Source: Pseudomonas oryzihabitans NBRC 102199 (lineage in GTDB: Bacteria; Pseudomonadota; Gammaproteobacteria; Pseudomonadales; Pseudomonadaceae). From it: 64,000 bases of DNA. The translations under genes and the position numbers were made by a program. The notes under the pieces are model-generated. The model ran no database searches and was not told the DNA's origin. It saw nothing but the letters and a program-made list of their open reading frames with translations. Within the stretch, counting starts at the first letter, position 1; each line of letters opens with the position of its first letter. Positions 1 through 8,429 of this stretch are shown piece after piece. The stretch lies in assembly GCF_000730625.1 (NCBI RefSeq), contig NZ_BBIT01000005.1, forward strand, positions 124,001 to 188,000, written 5' to 3'.

Positions 1-282
1 GGGCAGCTTCTGCTCGACGCGGTCGTGCCAGCGCCAGAAGCGATCCTGCAGGCGATCCAGGCGGCCGATCCACTGCCGGCGACGGATCCGGCCCTCGTCG
101 ACCTCCAACGGCTCCAGGCTGTTCACCCGGTAGAGCTGATCGTGCTTCATCATGACCGGAATGCACTCGACCGAGGGCTCCAGGTGCGGCAGCTGCTTGA
201 TGACGTTACGCACCACCCGCTGGATACCGGAGTTGTCAGAAGGGTGTTCGTAGACGTAGGTGCATTCGATCAGTAGACGCAT
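1..282 (-). CDS. Glycosyltransferase, N-terminal part (cut by window edge)
   Basis: The minus-strand frame starts at ATG 282-280 and stays open to base 1, giving the first 94 residues. It begins MRLLIECTYVYEHPSDNSGI and continues with a helix rich in RVVRNVIKQL. This is the usual start of a GT-B fold glycosyltransferase, with a beta strand and a Gly-Ile-Arg/Gln-rich acceptor loop. The start resembles what I recall of D-rhamnosyltransferases of A-band type clusters such as WbpZ; that link is from memory and weak. The catalytic C-terminal half lies outside the window. With gmd and rmd in the same locus, transfer of D-rhamnose is a reasonable guess. Confidence 0.7.
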   Translation of the reverse strand, partial: MRLLIECTYVYEHPSDNSGIQRVVRNVIKQLPHLEPSVECIPVMMKHDQLYRVNSLEPLEVDEGRIRRRQWIGRLDRLQDRFWRWHDRVEQKLP

Positions 283-662
283 GGCAACTCGCAAATCCTC
301 GCTAGGCCCGGCAGGCCTGCCAGAGAAGGGCCGATGGAAGGCCGAAATGAAGGAGCGCCAACCGGAAAACTGCAGGGGCCGGCGTCTGGATCCGTAGGGA
401 CAAAATTGGCGGGCGATTATAAGGCCCAGGGCACACAGCGCCCAGTCCGGTCGTCTCACCAGCGCCAGAGCAGGTCATAAAACTGCTACCAGACGTGGAC
501 TAATCGTGGTCAGCCCGGATAATGCCTGGCTTTGCGCCAGGGCTGCCCGGTTGGTCTAGAACGCCTGAAAGGCATCCGGACCGATCCTACGGCAGAGCCG
601 TCCCGACGCCCTTCACCCGTCCTCGCGTGAGGGTTGCGTTCAACCAGAGCTGTCGAGCCAAC
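283..662. promoter_or_regulatory. Divergent intergenic region between two glycosyltransferases
   Basis: About 380 bases without a convincing gene. On the minus strand there is a perfect TATAAT at 421-416, but the hexamer 17 bases upstream of it (CTGGGC) is a poor -35. It could be the -10 of the leftward glycosyltransferase gene. An open frame runs into this region from the rightward gene back to base 522, but its residues look non-coding and the GT-B fold starts only at 663. Confidence 0.35.
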
Positions 663-1832
663 ATGAATGTCTTCGTTTCCATCAATGTTCTCAAGCCGCC
701 AATGACCGGTATTGGGCGCTATACGCTGCATTTGCTGGAGCAGCTCGTCGATCATCCCGCGGTGGAAGACATCAAGGCCTATGGTGACGACGGCCTCATG
801 GACCGCGCCGCCTTGCGCGCAAAGCTCCAGCACCTGGCCGAAGGCGAGGCGCCGTCGCCTACCCGGCTACGCTATGGCCGGCTCCGGCGGTGGCTCGGGT
901 ATCGTCCCTGGCTGCGCCGGCTCTACCGGGCACGGTTGAACAAGGCTTTTCGCCCATGGGGCGCACAGCTGGATGGCTACGTCTACTGGGAGCCCGGCTA
1001 TTTTCTGCTGCCTTTCAAGGGCCCCAGCGTTGCCACGCTCTATGACCTTTCGCACCTTCGTCATCCAGAATTGCATCCCCCAGCTCGCATCGACGAAATG
1101 CGGCGTCTGATCCCTCACACCATCGAGGCTTCCACGCGCCTGATCACGATCTCGGAGTTCATCCGCAACGATCTGGTCGACACGCTGCAATTGAAAAAGC
1201 CCGTGGACCTGGTCAGCCCCGGTATCGCCGCCGACTTCTTCAACATCACCGCTGCCCAGCGCCAGGAATGCCGCCAGCACCTGGGCCTTCCGGAGCAGTT
1301 CATTCTTTCGGTGGCGACCCTTGAGCCACGCAAGAATCTCGCACGTCTGCTACGGGCGTTCGAAAGCCTGCCGCATGCCCTGCGGCAGCGTTATCCACTG
1401 GTCCTGGCGGGCGCACCCGGCTGGCAGAATTCGGAGCTGGCCGAGCTGATGGCCAGGCTGCAAGAAGCAGGTGAGTTGCGGTTCCTCGGCTATGTCGATC
1501 AGCGCCATATTCCCGCGCTCTATGCTAACGCGACGCTGTTGGCATACCCCTCGCTGTATGAGGGCTATGGCATGCCCATCGCTGAAGCCATGGCCGCCGG
1601 CTGCCCAGTCCTGACCTCCACTGTAAGCTCGATGCCCGAAGTCGCAGGGGGCGCTGCGGTATTGGTCGACCCCCTGGATGAGTCGTCGATAGCAGCGGGC
1701 CTCAAGCGTCTGCTCGACGACTCGGACCTGCGCGACCAACTGACCGCGGCCGGCACCGTCCGTACGCGAGAAATGACCTGGTCCAATCGGGTCGAGGATC
1801 TCATCGCCAGCCTTACCGCAGCCGCGCCGTGA
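663..1832 (+). CDS. Glycosyltransferase family 4 (GT-B)
   Basis: A 389-residue cytoplasmic sugar transferase, likely using a nucleotide sugar to extend a surface polysaccharide. The start at ATG 663 is chosen because the fold begins there (MNVFVSINVLKPPMTGIGRY with the N-terminal Gly-rich loop); the frame is open further upstream to 522 but that stretch has no family resemblance. In the C-terminal domain the donor-binding E-x7-E signature is visible as EGYGMPIAEAMAAGCPV near residue 300, and the nucleotide-binding strand as SVATLEPRKNLARLLRAF near 218. Length is normal for GT4. Donor and linkage cannot be read from sequence. It is followed after 41 bases by a membrane protein gene on the same strand. 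Confidence 0.85.
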   Translation: MNVFVSINVLKPPMTGIGRYTLHLLEQLVDHPAVEDIKAYGDDGLMDRAALRAKLQHLAEGEAPSPTRLRYGRLRRWLGYRPWLRRLYRARLNKAFRPWGAQLDGYVYWEPGYFLLPFKGPSVATLYDLSHLRHPELHPPARIDEMRRLIPHTIEASTRLITISEFIRNDLVDTLQLKKPVDLVSPGIAADFFNITAAQRQECRQHLGLPEQFILSVATLEPRKNLARLLRAFESLPHALRQRYPLVLAGAPGWQNSELAELMARLQEAGELRFLGYVDQRHIPALYANATLLAYPSLYEGYGMPIAEAMAAGCPVLTSTVSSMPEVAGGAAVLVDPLDESSIAAGLKRLLDDSDLRDQLTAAGTVRTREMTWSNRVEDLIASLTAAAP

Positions 1833-1873
1833 GCGCCTGGGCATAACCGGCAAGACCTATACGAGAAGAGCTG

Positions 1874-3334
1874 ATGTCTGTTTCATTGAAATCCAGTACC
1901 GCCTGGTACCTGCTGAGTTTCATCGCACTGTCGGTACTCTATTCCTGCTTCGCCACTCAGGTACCGCTCAACTCCGACGCCGCATCGGCGCTGCTCGAAG
2001 CCCAGGACATCGCTGCCGGCAATGTGCTGCTGAGCGGCTGGAATCTGTCCACGGTCTCCTTCTACTTCACCGAAGTCCTGCCGTACGCGCTGCTGATCAA
2101 GGTGTTTGGCTGGCACCTGAGCTGGGCCTATGTGGTACCCGGGATGCTGCTCGCCGCCGTGGTGGTGGTCGCGGCCCACCTCATCGTTCGCAAGCGCGGT
2201 ATCGCGGGGCTACCGCCCCTGGTGATCGTGGCCGCACCCGGCTTTTTCGCCAGCAATCTGCTGCTGGTCCCCTGCATCCACATGGGCGCCTATTTGGCGA
2301 CCTTGCTGGCTTGGTGGCTGGTGGAGACCTACGAAGAGCGCCAGGATCGTTGGCGTCTGGCCCTGCTGACCCTGTTGCTCGGCCTCGTGCTCTTCAGCGA
2401 CGACATCGTTCGCTACGTTCTGCTGCTGCCGCTGCTCGCCGCCGTCCTGATCAAGATGCGCCACAACCCGAAACTGGGGTGGGTCATCGCCAGCTGCATC
2501 GAGGCGGTACTCCTGGCCAAGCTTCTGGCCCTAGCGGTCAAGGCCGCGGGCGGCTTCACCACGCCTGGCTTGCCACCGTTGAGATTCGCAAGCTACGCCG
2601 CCCTATGGCAAAACCTCGAACTGACCCTGCAAGGCGTGCTGGCGTTCTTCGACGCCGAGTTCTTTGATCAGCGGATCTTTTCGCGCGGCGGCCTGAGCAA
2701 GGCCTTCCACGCCGCGGTGGCCTTTGGTTTCTTCGGTGCGCTCTACTGGATCGCCAGGCAGCGACGGGCACTGGATACGCTGAGCATCGGCTGCCTGCTA
2801 GGCGCGGCCATTCTGCTGGGCGCCTATGTGCTGAGCAATCTGCCGGTGAACCTGATGACTACGCGTTATCTGGTCCCGGTATTCATCCTCGGCGCTATCG
2901 CCTTGGGACGTCATCTCTTGGTTGAACGCAGGATGGTCGTCTTGGGCAGTGGTGTTGCCCTTGCCTATGCAGCCACCCTTCTGGCCGTGCCGAAGTGGGA
3001 TTACACGACGCCCAATCGCAGCTTTCCGCTCGCCCAGGTACTGCTCAAGCACAACCTGCAGGACGGTTACGCGACTTTCTGGAATGCCAGCGTCAACGCG
3101 GTCGTTTCAGATGCCGAAATATCACCGATCGTTATCGATGCCGAAGGGGCCAAACCCTTCGACTGGCTATCAAAGCCCGAATGGCACCATAACGGTGGCA
3201 GTTTTCTGATCTGCGATACCGAGCAACAGGTCATCCATGCCATTCGCCAGCTTGGCGTGCCGGAACATCAGGAAAAGGTCGATGGCAAATTCCTGCTGAT
3301 CTGGAAGGGTCCCGTCAGCCTCCAGCGGCCCTGA
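1874..3334 (+). CDS. Polytopic membrane protein, possible GT-C type glycosyltransferase
   Basis: A 486-residue protein with about ten hydrophobic segments. An acidic residue lies in the first periplasmic loop (PLNSDAASALLEAQDIAAG, near residue 35), the arrangement seen in GT-C fold transferases that use lipid-linked sugars. A C-terminal soluble tail of roughly 110 residues follows the last membrane segment. I do not recognise a named family. It sits 41 bases behind a GT4 gene, so it may act on the same glycan. Its last 20 bases overlap the 3' end of the convergent gene on the other strand. Confidence 0.6.
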   Translation: MSVSLKSSTAWYLLSFIALSVLYSCFATQVPLNSDAASALLEAQDIAAGNVLLSGWNLSTVSFYFTEVLPYALLIKVFGWHLSWAYVVPGMLLAAVVVVAAHLIVRKRGIAGLPPLVIVAAPGFFASNLLLVPCIHMGAYLATLLAWWLVETYEERQDRWRLALLTLLLGLVLFSDDIVRYVLLLPLLAAVLIKMRHNPKLGWVIASCIEAVLLAKLLALAVKAAGGFTTPGLPPLRFASYAALWQNLELTLQGVLAFFDAEFFDQRIFSRGGLSKAFHAAVAFGFFGALYWIARQRRALDTLSIGCLLGAAILLGAYVLSNLPVNLMTTRYLVPVFILGAIALGRHLLVERRMVVLGSGVALAYAATLLAVPKWDYTTPNRSFPLAQVLLKHNLQDGYATFWNASVNAVVSDAEISPIVIDAEGAKPFDWLSKPEWHHNGGSFLICDTEQQVIHAIRQLGVPEHQEKVDGKFLLIWKGPVSLQRP

Positions 3335-4307
3335 CGAAACCACAATGCGCCGACGAAGACCGTAACAAGGCGATCAACCGTGCGGTATGTCTTTGGCGCG
3401 CCTCAGCCGTCAGGTGATAGTTGGTATCGAAGAAGTCATCCGCCGGGTACATGAACTCCAGCGGTCGCCCCAGATACGTCAAGCCATGTGCACGGGCCGC
3501 TGCAGGAAGGCCCTCATAAAAGGCCCGCTCGACCGGATCGTCATGGTAAGCAGGCCGATCGAGCATGGCGGGAGGTACGAACACCGCGCAGCCGCCGGCC
3601 TTTTCCACCTCCAGGGCAAAGGCCTGCCAGAGCTTCCAGCTACCACTCAGCGCTGTGGCCTGAGCACCGTAATGCTGGACCCCTGAGTGAAGCGCGCCGG
3701 CGAACAACTCTGGACTGCGCTCTGCATGCCGACTCAGCGTCTGGTCACCCCGCTCATCCAGATGCTGCGCACCGTAGAGTCCCGCCACCTGAAAGCCTGG
3801 CGGCACGCCGCGATAGCCCTGTACCACGCGTTCCAGCGGGGTCATCGCCAACAGCTTGGCCAGTCGCCAGGGATTCAGGCCATAGCTCACTGGATGACTC
3901 AGCCAGTATTCCAGGTAGACCTGGTTCACTTCGAAGCGATCGTGATAGAGCGGGTACTCGAGCGGCAGCAGTACCCAGTCCCCGGGCTTTACCGCCTGAC
4001 GTGCATAGATCAGCAGATAGGGACTCAGGATGCCGGCATTGACTCCCAGGTTCACCACAGGTCGGCCGAAGGCCTGCTCGAGCTGGGGTGAGTCGATGCC
4101 GAACATGGCGCCGGATCCCGCGACCACCACCAGCTTGGGCGCCTGCACACTCGCCGCGCGAGCCAGCTTCTTGGCATAGGCGCCCTCGACCCAGAGGTTG
4201 TTGACGAAAGGCCGGCCAAGCTGGCCTGCGACCAGTGCGACCCAGGCGATGCCAAAGCACAGGCAGCCAATGAATACCCCCAGGAAAAAGCGTCTGGTAC
4301 GTCGCAT
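3315..4307 (-). CDS. SGNH-like membrane-anchored protein, partner of MBOAT acyltransferase
   Basis: A 330-residue protein with one N-terminal membrane segment (residues 8-28) and a periplasmic domain. GSGAMFGID near residue 62 fits block I of an SGNH/GDSL-like fold, and a C-terminal DTNYHL fits the catalytic D-x-x-H block. Such proteins act with an MBOAT protein in O-acetylation of polysaccharides, as AlgJ/AlgX or DltD do with their partners. The start MRRTRRFF at 4307 lies 8 bases after the stop of the MBOAT gene, so the two are co-transcribed. The frame is open further upstream but that part lies inside the MBOAT gene. The transferred acyl group and the target sugar are inferred. Confidence 0.65.
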   Translation of the reverse strand: MRRTRRFFLGVFIGCLCFGIAWVALVAGQLGRPFVNNLWVEGAYAKKLARAASVQAPKLVVVAGSGAMFGIDSPQLEQAFGRPVVNLGVNAGILSPYLLIYARQAVKPGDWVLLPLEYPLYHDRFEVNQVYLEYWLSHPVSYGLNPWRLAKLLAMTPLERVVQGYRGVPPGFQVAGLYGAQHLDERGDQTLSRHAERSPELFAGALHSGVQHYGAQATALSGSWKLWQAFALEVEKAGGCAVFVPPAMLDRPAYHDDPVERAFYEGLPAAARAHGLTYLGRPLEFMYPADDFFDTNYHLTAEARQRHTARLIALLRSSSAHCGFVRAAGG

Positions 4308-4315
4308 GATGACCG

Positions 4316-5704
4316 CTAGAAATTGAAGTAGAGAAAGGCTCGGTCCGGGCGGGCGAGCATCGCCTTGGCTACCAGCAGCACAAGGATGGCGCATACCAGA
4401 CCCCGCCAGACCGGCGACAACCGCAAGGCGATGGTGAACGCGCGTGGCGCCACCACGCATACCCCCAGCAGCAGGGGTGCCGCCAGCCAGAGCGAACGAT
4501 CGAGATGCAGGGCGGAAGCTTCCACCAGCAACACCCCCGGCCCAGGCAGACTTGGCCAGCTCCACTGCCCAAGGGCGGTGAGCAGGGTTAGGGCATGCGC
4601 CAAGTCACTAGCCCGGAACGGGATCCAGGCGAGCATCACCACCACCAGCGTCAAGGCCCAGGCCAGGGGCCCCGGCAGGCGCCAGGGCGAAAGCCAGCGC
4701 CAGGCGTGATTCAGACAGAGCAGGGTGCCGTGGGCGGCGCCCCACAGGATGAATTGCCAGCCAGCGCCGTGCCAGAGCCCACCCAGGAGCATGGTGATCA
4801 GCAGGCTCAGCCACTGCCGGCCCCGCCCATGGCGGCTACCGCCCAGAGGAATATAGAGGTAATCCCGCAAAAACCGTGACAGCGAAATATGCCAGCGCCG
4901 CCAGAAATCGATGATTGAACGGCTGCGGTAGGGAGAACGGAAGTTGATGGGCAAGCGGATCCCGAACATTAGCCCCAGACCCACCGCCATATCGGCATAG
5001 CCAGAGAAGTCGAAATACAGCTGCAGGCCATAGCTCAGGGCGGCCAACACAACCTGGGGCGCCGCCGGCTGGGCCAGGTCGAACAGGCCATCTACCCCGG
5101 GCGCCAGGCTGTCGGCGAGCAGCACCTTTTTGGCCAGCCCCAGTACGAACAGCGTTGCGCCCAGTTGCCAATGCCAGGGGCGAGTGGCGAACCCGTGCTC
5201 GATCTGTGGCAGCAGACTGCTCGGCCGACAGATCGGGCCCGCGATCAGGTGCGGAAAGAAACTCACGCACAGCATGAAATCGGCCAGCCGCCCCGGCGCC
5301 GCCAGCCGGCCGCGGTAGAGATCCACCTGCCAGGCGATCTGCTGGAAGGTATAGAAGGAGATGGCCAGCGGTAGCACCCATTGGCCGGGCAGGCTCAGCC
5401 CGGCCATGCCGGCAAAGAAGCCCAGGTACTTGTAGTAGGCCAATAGTCCCAGATTGAAGACCAGGGCCCCCACCAGCCAGCGCCGGCTGCGGTGTCGCCA
5501 TACCTGCACGCCCAGTCCATAGTTGACCAGCATGGAGGCCAGCAGCAGAAAGAGGTAGCGCCAGTCCCAGAAGGCATAGAAGAGCCAGGAGGCTCCTAGG
5601 AGAAAGAAGACTGAGCTCTGCCGCCCCAGCCGACGCGCCCCTAGAAAGCCCAGGAAGGCGAGCGGCAGGAAGACCAGCAGGAAGGCGAAAGAGCTGAAGA
5701 CCAT
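4316..5704 (-). CDS. MBOAT family O-acyltransferase (AlgI-like)
   Basis: A 462-residue inner-membrane protein with many hydrophobic segments and the MBOAT signature LWHGAGWQFILWGAAHG near residue 310; its His is the family's catalytic residue. The N-terminus MVFSSFAFLLVFLPLA and the segment YFDFSGYADMAVGLGLMFGI are typical of AlgI-type proteins, which pass acetyl groups across the membrane to a periplasmic partner. ATG 5704 is chosen because it matches the family start; 34 further in-frame upstream residues are Pro/Arg-rich. The partner SGNH-like gene follows directly. Alginate genes are absent here, so the substrate is probably the polysaccharide made by this locus. Confidence 0.88.
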   Translation of the reverse strand: MVFSSFAFLLVFLPLAFLGFLGARRLGRQSSVFFLLGASWLFYAFWDWRYLFLLLASMLVNYGLGVQVWRHRSRRWLVGALVFNLGLLAYYKYLGFFAGMAGLSLPGQWVLPLAISFYTFQQIAWQVDLYRGRLAAPGRLADFMLCVSFFPHLIAGPICRPSSLLPQIEHGFATRPWHWQLGATLFVLGLAKKVLLADSLAPGVDGLFDLAQPAAPQVVLAALSYGLQLYFDFSGYADMAVGLGLMFGIRLPINFRSPYRSRSIIDFWRRWHISLSRFLRDYLYIPLGGSRHGRGRQWLSLLITMLLGGLWHGAGWQFILWGAAHGTLLCLNHAWRWLSPWRLPGPLAWALTLVVVMLAWIPFRASDLAHALTLLTALGQWSWPSLPGPGVLLVEASALHLDRSLWLAAPLLLGVCVVAPRAFTIALRLSPVWRGLVCAILVLLVAKAMLARPDRAFLYFNF

Positions 5705-5856
5705 GGCGAGAGTAGCGGCAGTTGGACGAGGGCCGGATGGCGCTGGCGTGAAGCGGGGCACTCTAGCATGAAGCCAAGGCGGCCAGGCGTCAGGGAGCCA
5801 GGCCAAACCGCATGTTAGACTTCGCGCCCCTCAGGCTGCCGTGGCGCAGGATCCGC

Positions 5857-7008
5857 ATGCGTGTCCTCCATGTATTCAAAACCTACCTCCCCGATACCCA
5901 TGGCGGCATCGAGCAGGTGATACGTCAGATGTGCGGCGCCACGCGCACGCTGGGGGTGAGCAACCGGATCCTGACCCTGAGCGAGCAGCCCGCCCCGGAA
6001 TGGATCGAGGTCGAGGGCATTCCGGTGCAGCGGGTGCGCCAGGACGCCAACATCGCCTCCACCGGCCTGTCCCGGGCCGCCTTCGGCGCCTTCGCCCGAG
6101 CAGCGCGCGACAGCGACGTCATCCACTATCACTTCCCCTGGCCGTTCATGGACGTGCTGCAACTGGCGGTGCGGCCGGGTAAGCCCTATGTGGTCAGCTA
6201 CCACTCGGATATCGTCAAGCAGCGTCATCTGCTGCAACTCTATCGCCCTCTGCAGCGCCACTTCCTGAGTCGCGCCAGCCGGATCATCGTGGCCACCGAG
6301 CCCTATAGACGCAGCAGCCAGGAGTTGCGCGGTCTGGAGGCGCACACCGAGGTCATTCCCTACGGCCTCGACGAAGCCAGCTATCCGGCGCCGTCCGAAG
6401 CCTGCCTCGCGCAGTGGCGCCAGCGGCTGGGTCCGCGCTTTCTGCTCTTCGTCGGCGTGCTGCGCTACTACAAGGGCCTGCACCTGCTGCTCGACGCCCT
6501 GGCCGGCCTGGACCTGCCGCTGGCCATCGTCGGCGACGGACCGGAACGGGCCGCGCTGGAAGCCCAGGCCCACCGCCTCGGCCTGCGCAACTGCCACTTC
6601 CTCGGACGCCTGCCGGAAGAAGACGTGGCGGCGCTCTACAGCCTCGCCGAAACCTTCGTCTTTCCGTCGCACCTGCGTTCGGAAGCCTTCGGCATGGCTC
6701 TGCTGGAGGCGGCCATGTACGGCAAGCCGCTGATCAGCTGCGCCATCGGCTCGGGCATGAGCGAGATCAACCGGCACGAGCAGACAGGGCTCGACGTGGC
6801 ACCCACCTCCGCCGCGATCCGGGAAGCCCTGCTGCGACTCTGGCAGGCACCCGAGGAGCGGGCGCGTTTCGGCGCCGCCGCGCGCGCCCATTTCGAGCGG
6901 CACTTCCAGGCGGAGCAGCTGGGCCGACGACTCGCGACGGTCTATGCGCAGATAGCCCCGTATGCCACCAGCCCGGGTGCGGCAGACGACTACGGACACC
7001 CTCGGTAG
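5857..7008 (+). CDS. Glycosyltransferase family 4 (GT-B)
   Basis: A 383-residue cytoplasmic transferase. The N-terminal loop [18 protein letters not shown] (from residue 4) and the C-terminal donor-binding motif [19 protein letters not shown] (from about 274) are classic GT4. The domain linker strand [19 protein letters not shown] is also clear. ATG 5857 is preferred over the upstream ATG at 5812 because the fold begins directly after it. The gene is followed by gtrA on the same strand. It reads away from the MBOAT gene, with a short shared region of about 150 bases between them. Donor sugar unknown. Confidence 0.88.
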   Translation: MRVLHVFKTYLPDTHGGIEQVIRQMCGATRTLGVSNRILTLSEQPAPEWIEVEGIPVQRVRQDANIASTGLSRAAFGAFARAARDSDVIHYHFPWPFMDVLQLAVRPGKPYVVSYHSDIVKQRHLLQLYRPLQRHFLSRASRIIVATEPYRRSSQELRGLEAHTEVIPYGLDEASYPAPSEACLAQWRQRLGPRFLLFVGVLRYYKGLHLLLDALAGLDLPLAIVGDGPERAALEAQAHRLGLRNCHFLGRLPEEDVAALYSLAETFVFPSHLRSEAFGMALLEAAMYGKPLISCAIGSGMSEINRHEQTGLDVAPTSAAIREALLRLWQAPEERARFGAAARAHFERHFQAEQLGRRLATVYAQIAPYATSPGAADDYGHPR

Positions 7009-7059
7009 ACTTTGCCGTTCAATTCATCCTGCCGCGTCCCCCGGAGGTCACCTACCCCA

Positions 7060-7440
7060 ATGTCCCTGATGCAGATGCTCAACGACGACCGGCTCAGACC
7101 GCTCCGTTTCATCCTTGTGGGTGGTCTTGCCACCCTGGTCCATATCCTGGTCGCAGGCACACTGCTGGCGCTCTTCGAGCCACAGCCCTATGTGGCCAAT
7201 CTGATCGCCTTTCTAGTGGCCTTCGGTGTGTCCTACTGCGGTCACCGCTACCTGACCTTTGCTCGCCAGGGCTCGATCCTGCGCTTCTTCGTCGTGGCGA
7301 TCGCCGGGTTCGCGCTCAACAATCTGCTCCTGACGGGTCTGCTCGCCCTGGGGCTGGCCGCGTTCCTGGCAATCGTCGTGGCCACCGCGCTGGTCCCCGT
7401 CTTCAGCTATCTGGCTTCTTCGCTTTGGGCTTTCCGATGA
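7060..7440 (+). CDS. gtrA: GtrA-like flippase
   Basis: A 126-residue protein with four membrane segments, matching GtrA family size. GtrA is thought to flip undecaprenyl-phosphate-linked glucose (or a similar hexose) to the periplasm for O-antigen modification. The characteristic stretch is FVLVGG-like: [18 protein letters not shown] near residue 12, plus YCGHRYLTF before the second half. ATG 7060 is preceded by GGAGGT at 7043-7048, which fixes the start against an upstream start in frame at 7012. Its stop overlaps the start of gtrB (ATGA). Confidence 0.9.
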   Translation: MSLMQMLNDDRLRPLRFILVGGLATLVHILVAGTLLALFEPQPYVANLIAFLVAFGVSYCGHRYLTFARQGSILRFFVVAIAGFALNNLLLTGLLALGLAAFLAIVVATALVPVFSYLASSLWAFR

Positions 7441-8417
7441 AAACGACGCCGCAGCTTTCCCTGGTTGTTCCGGTCTACAACGAAGAACTGGCCATCGGCC
7501 TGTTCTACGACGCGGTTTGCAATCACCCCGAGCTCAGCCAGCTGCCGCTGGAGCTGGTCTTCATCAACGATGGCAGCCGTGACGCCACCGCGCAGCAGCT
7601 CGACCTGCTGCAGGCTCGTGACGAGCGCGTGGTGGTGCTGCATCTTTCCCGTAACTTCGGCAAGGAAGCGGCGCTCTTCGCCGGCATCGAACACGCGCGG
7701 GGGCATGCCGTGGTCCCCATCGACGTGGATCTGCAGGATCCCCTGGATGTCGTGCCGCGCCTGCTGGCGCAGTGGCGCGACGGTGCCGACGTGGTCCTGG
7801 CCAAGCGAGTCGACCGCAGCAGCGACACGACCTTGAAGCGCTTTACCGCCGAATGCTTCTATCGCCTGCACAACCGGATCACCCATACCCCTATCGAAGA
7901 GAATGTCGGTGATTTCCGCCTGATGAGTCGCGAGGTGGTGGAAGCGATCAAGGAGATGCCCGAGCGCAATCTCTTCATGAAGGGCATCCTGTCCTGGGTG
8001 GGTTTCGAGACGCGCATCGTCGAATACCAGCGTGCCGAACGCAGCGCCGGCACCAGCAAGTTCAATGGCTGGAAGTTGTGGAACCTGGCCCTGGAAGGCA
8101 TCACGTCCTTCAGCACCCTCCCCTTGCGCCTATGGACCTATCTGGGCGGCGCCGTGGCCTTGTTCGCCCTGGCCTATGCCGCCCTGATGGTTTTCGAGAA
8201 GCTGCTGTATGGCAACCCGGTACCCGGCTACCCCTCGCTGATGACCGCCATCCTCTTTATCGGCGGCGTGCAGCTGATCGGCATTGGTGTGCTGGGCGAG
8301 TACATCGGCCGCATCTACATCGAGAGCAAGCGCCGGCCGCGCTATGTGATCAAGCGCGAACAGAAGCCCCGCGGTACTGCGGAGCAATCGGTGACCGAAA
8401 AAGAAATATCGCGTTGA
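7437..8417 (+). CDS. gtrB: GtrB-like bactoprenol glycosyltransferase
   Basis: A 326-residue GT2 enzyme that loads a hexose, usually glucose, on undecaprenyl phosphate at the cytoplasmic face. Visible are the nucleotide-binding start [11 protein letters not shown], the catalytic [10 protein letters not shown] near residue 94, and two C-terminal membrane helices (about 231-260 and 270-295) followed by a basic tail, as in GtrB/DPM1-like proteins. Its start overlaps the gtrA stop, so the two are translationally coupled. A frame open far upstream of 7437 overlaps the previous genes and is not coding. The convergent neighbour ends 12 bases downstream. Confidence 0.92.
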   Translation: MKTTPQLSLVVPVYNEELAIGLFYDAVCNHPELSQLPLELVFINDGSRDATAQQLDLLQARDERVVVLHLSRNFGKEAALFAGIEHARGHAVVPIDVDLQDPLDVVPRLLAQWRDGADVVLAKRVDRSSDTTLKRFTAECFYRLHNRITHTPIEENVGDFRLMSREVVEAIKEMPERNLFMKGILSWVGFETRIVEYQRAERSAGTSKFNGWKLWNLALEGITSFSTLPLRLWTYLGGAVALFALAYAALMVFEKLLYGNPVPGYPSLMTAILFIGGVQLIGIGVLGEYIGRIYIESKRRPRYVIKREQKPRGTAEQSVTEKEISR

Positions 8418-8429
8418 ATGCAGGCCCCG

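Noticed and set aside
6414-7436. Possible 341-codon N-terminal extension of GtrB
   Set aside because: It overlaps the GT4 gene and gtrA in other frames and is Arg/Pro/Ala-rich; GtrB begins naturally at 7437.
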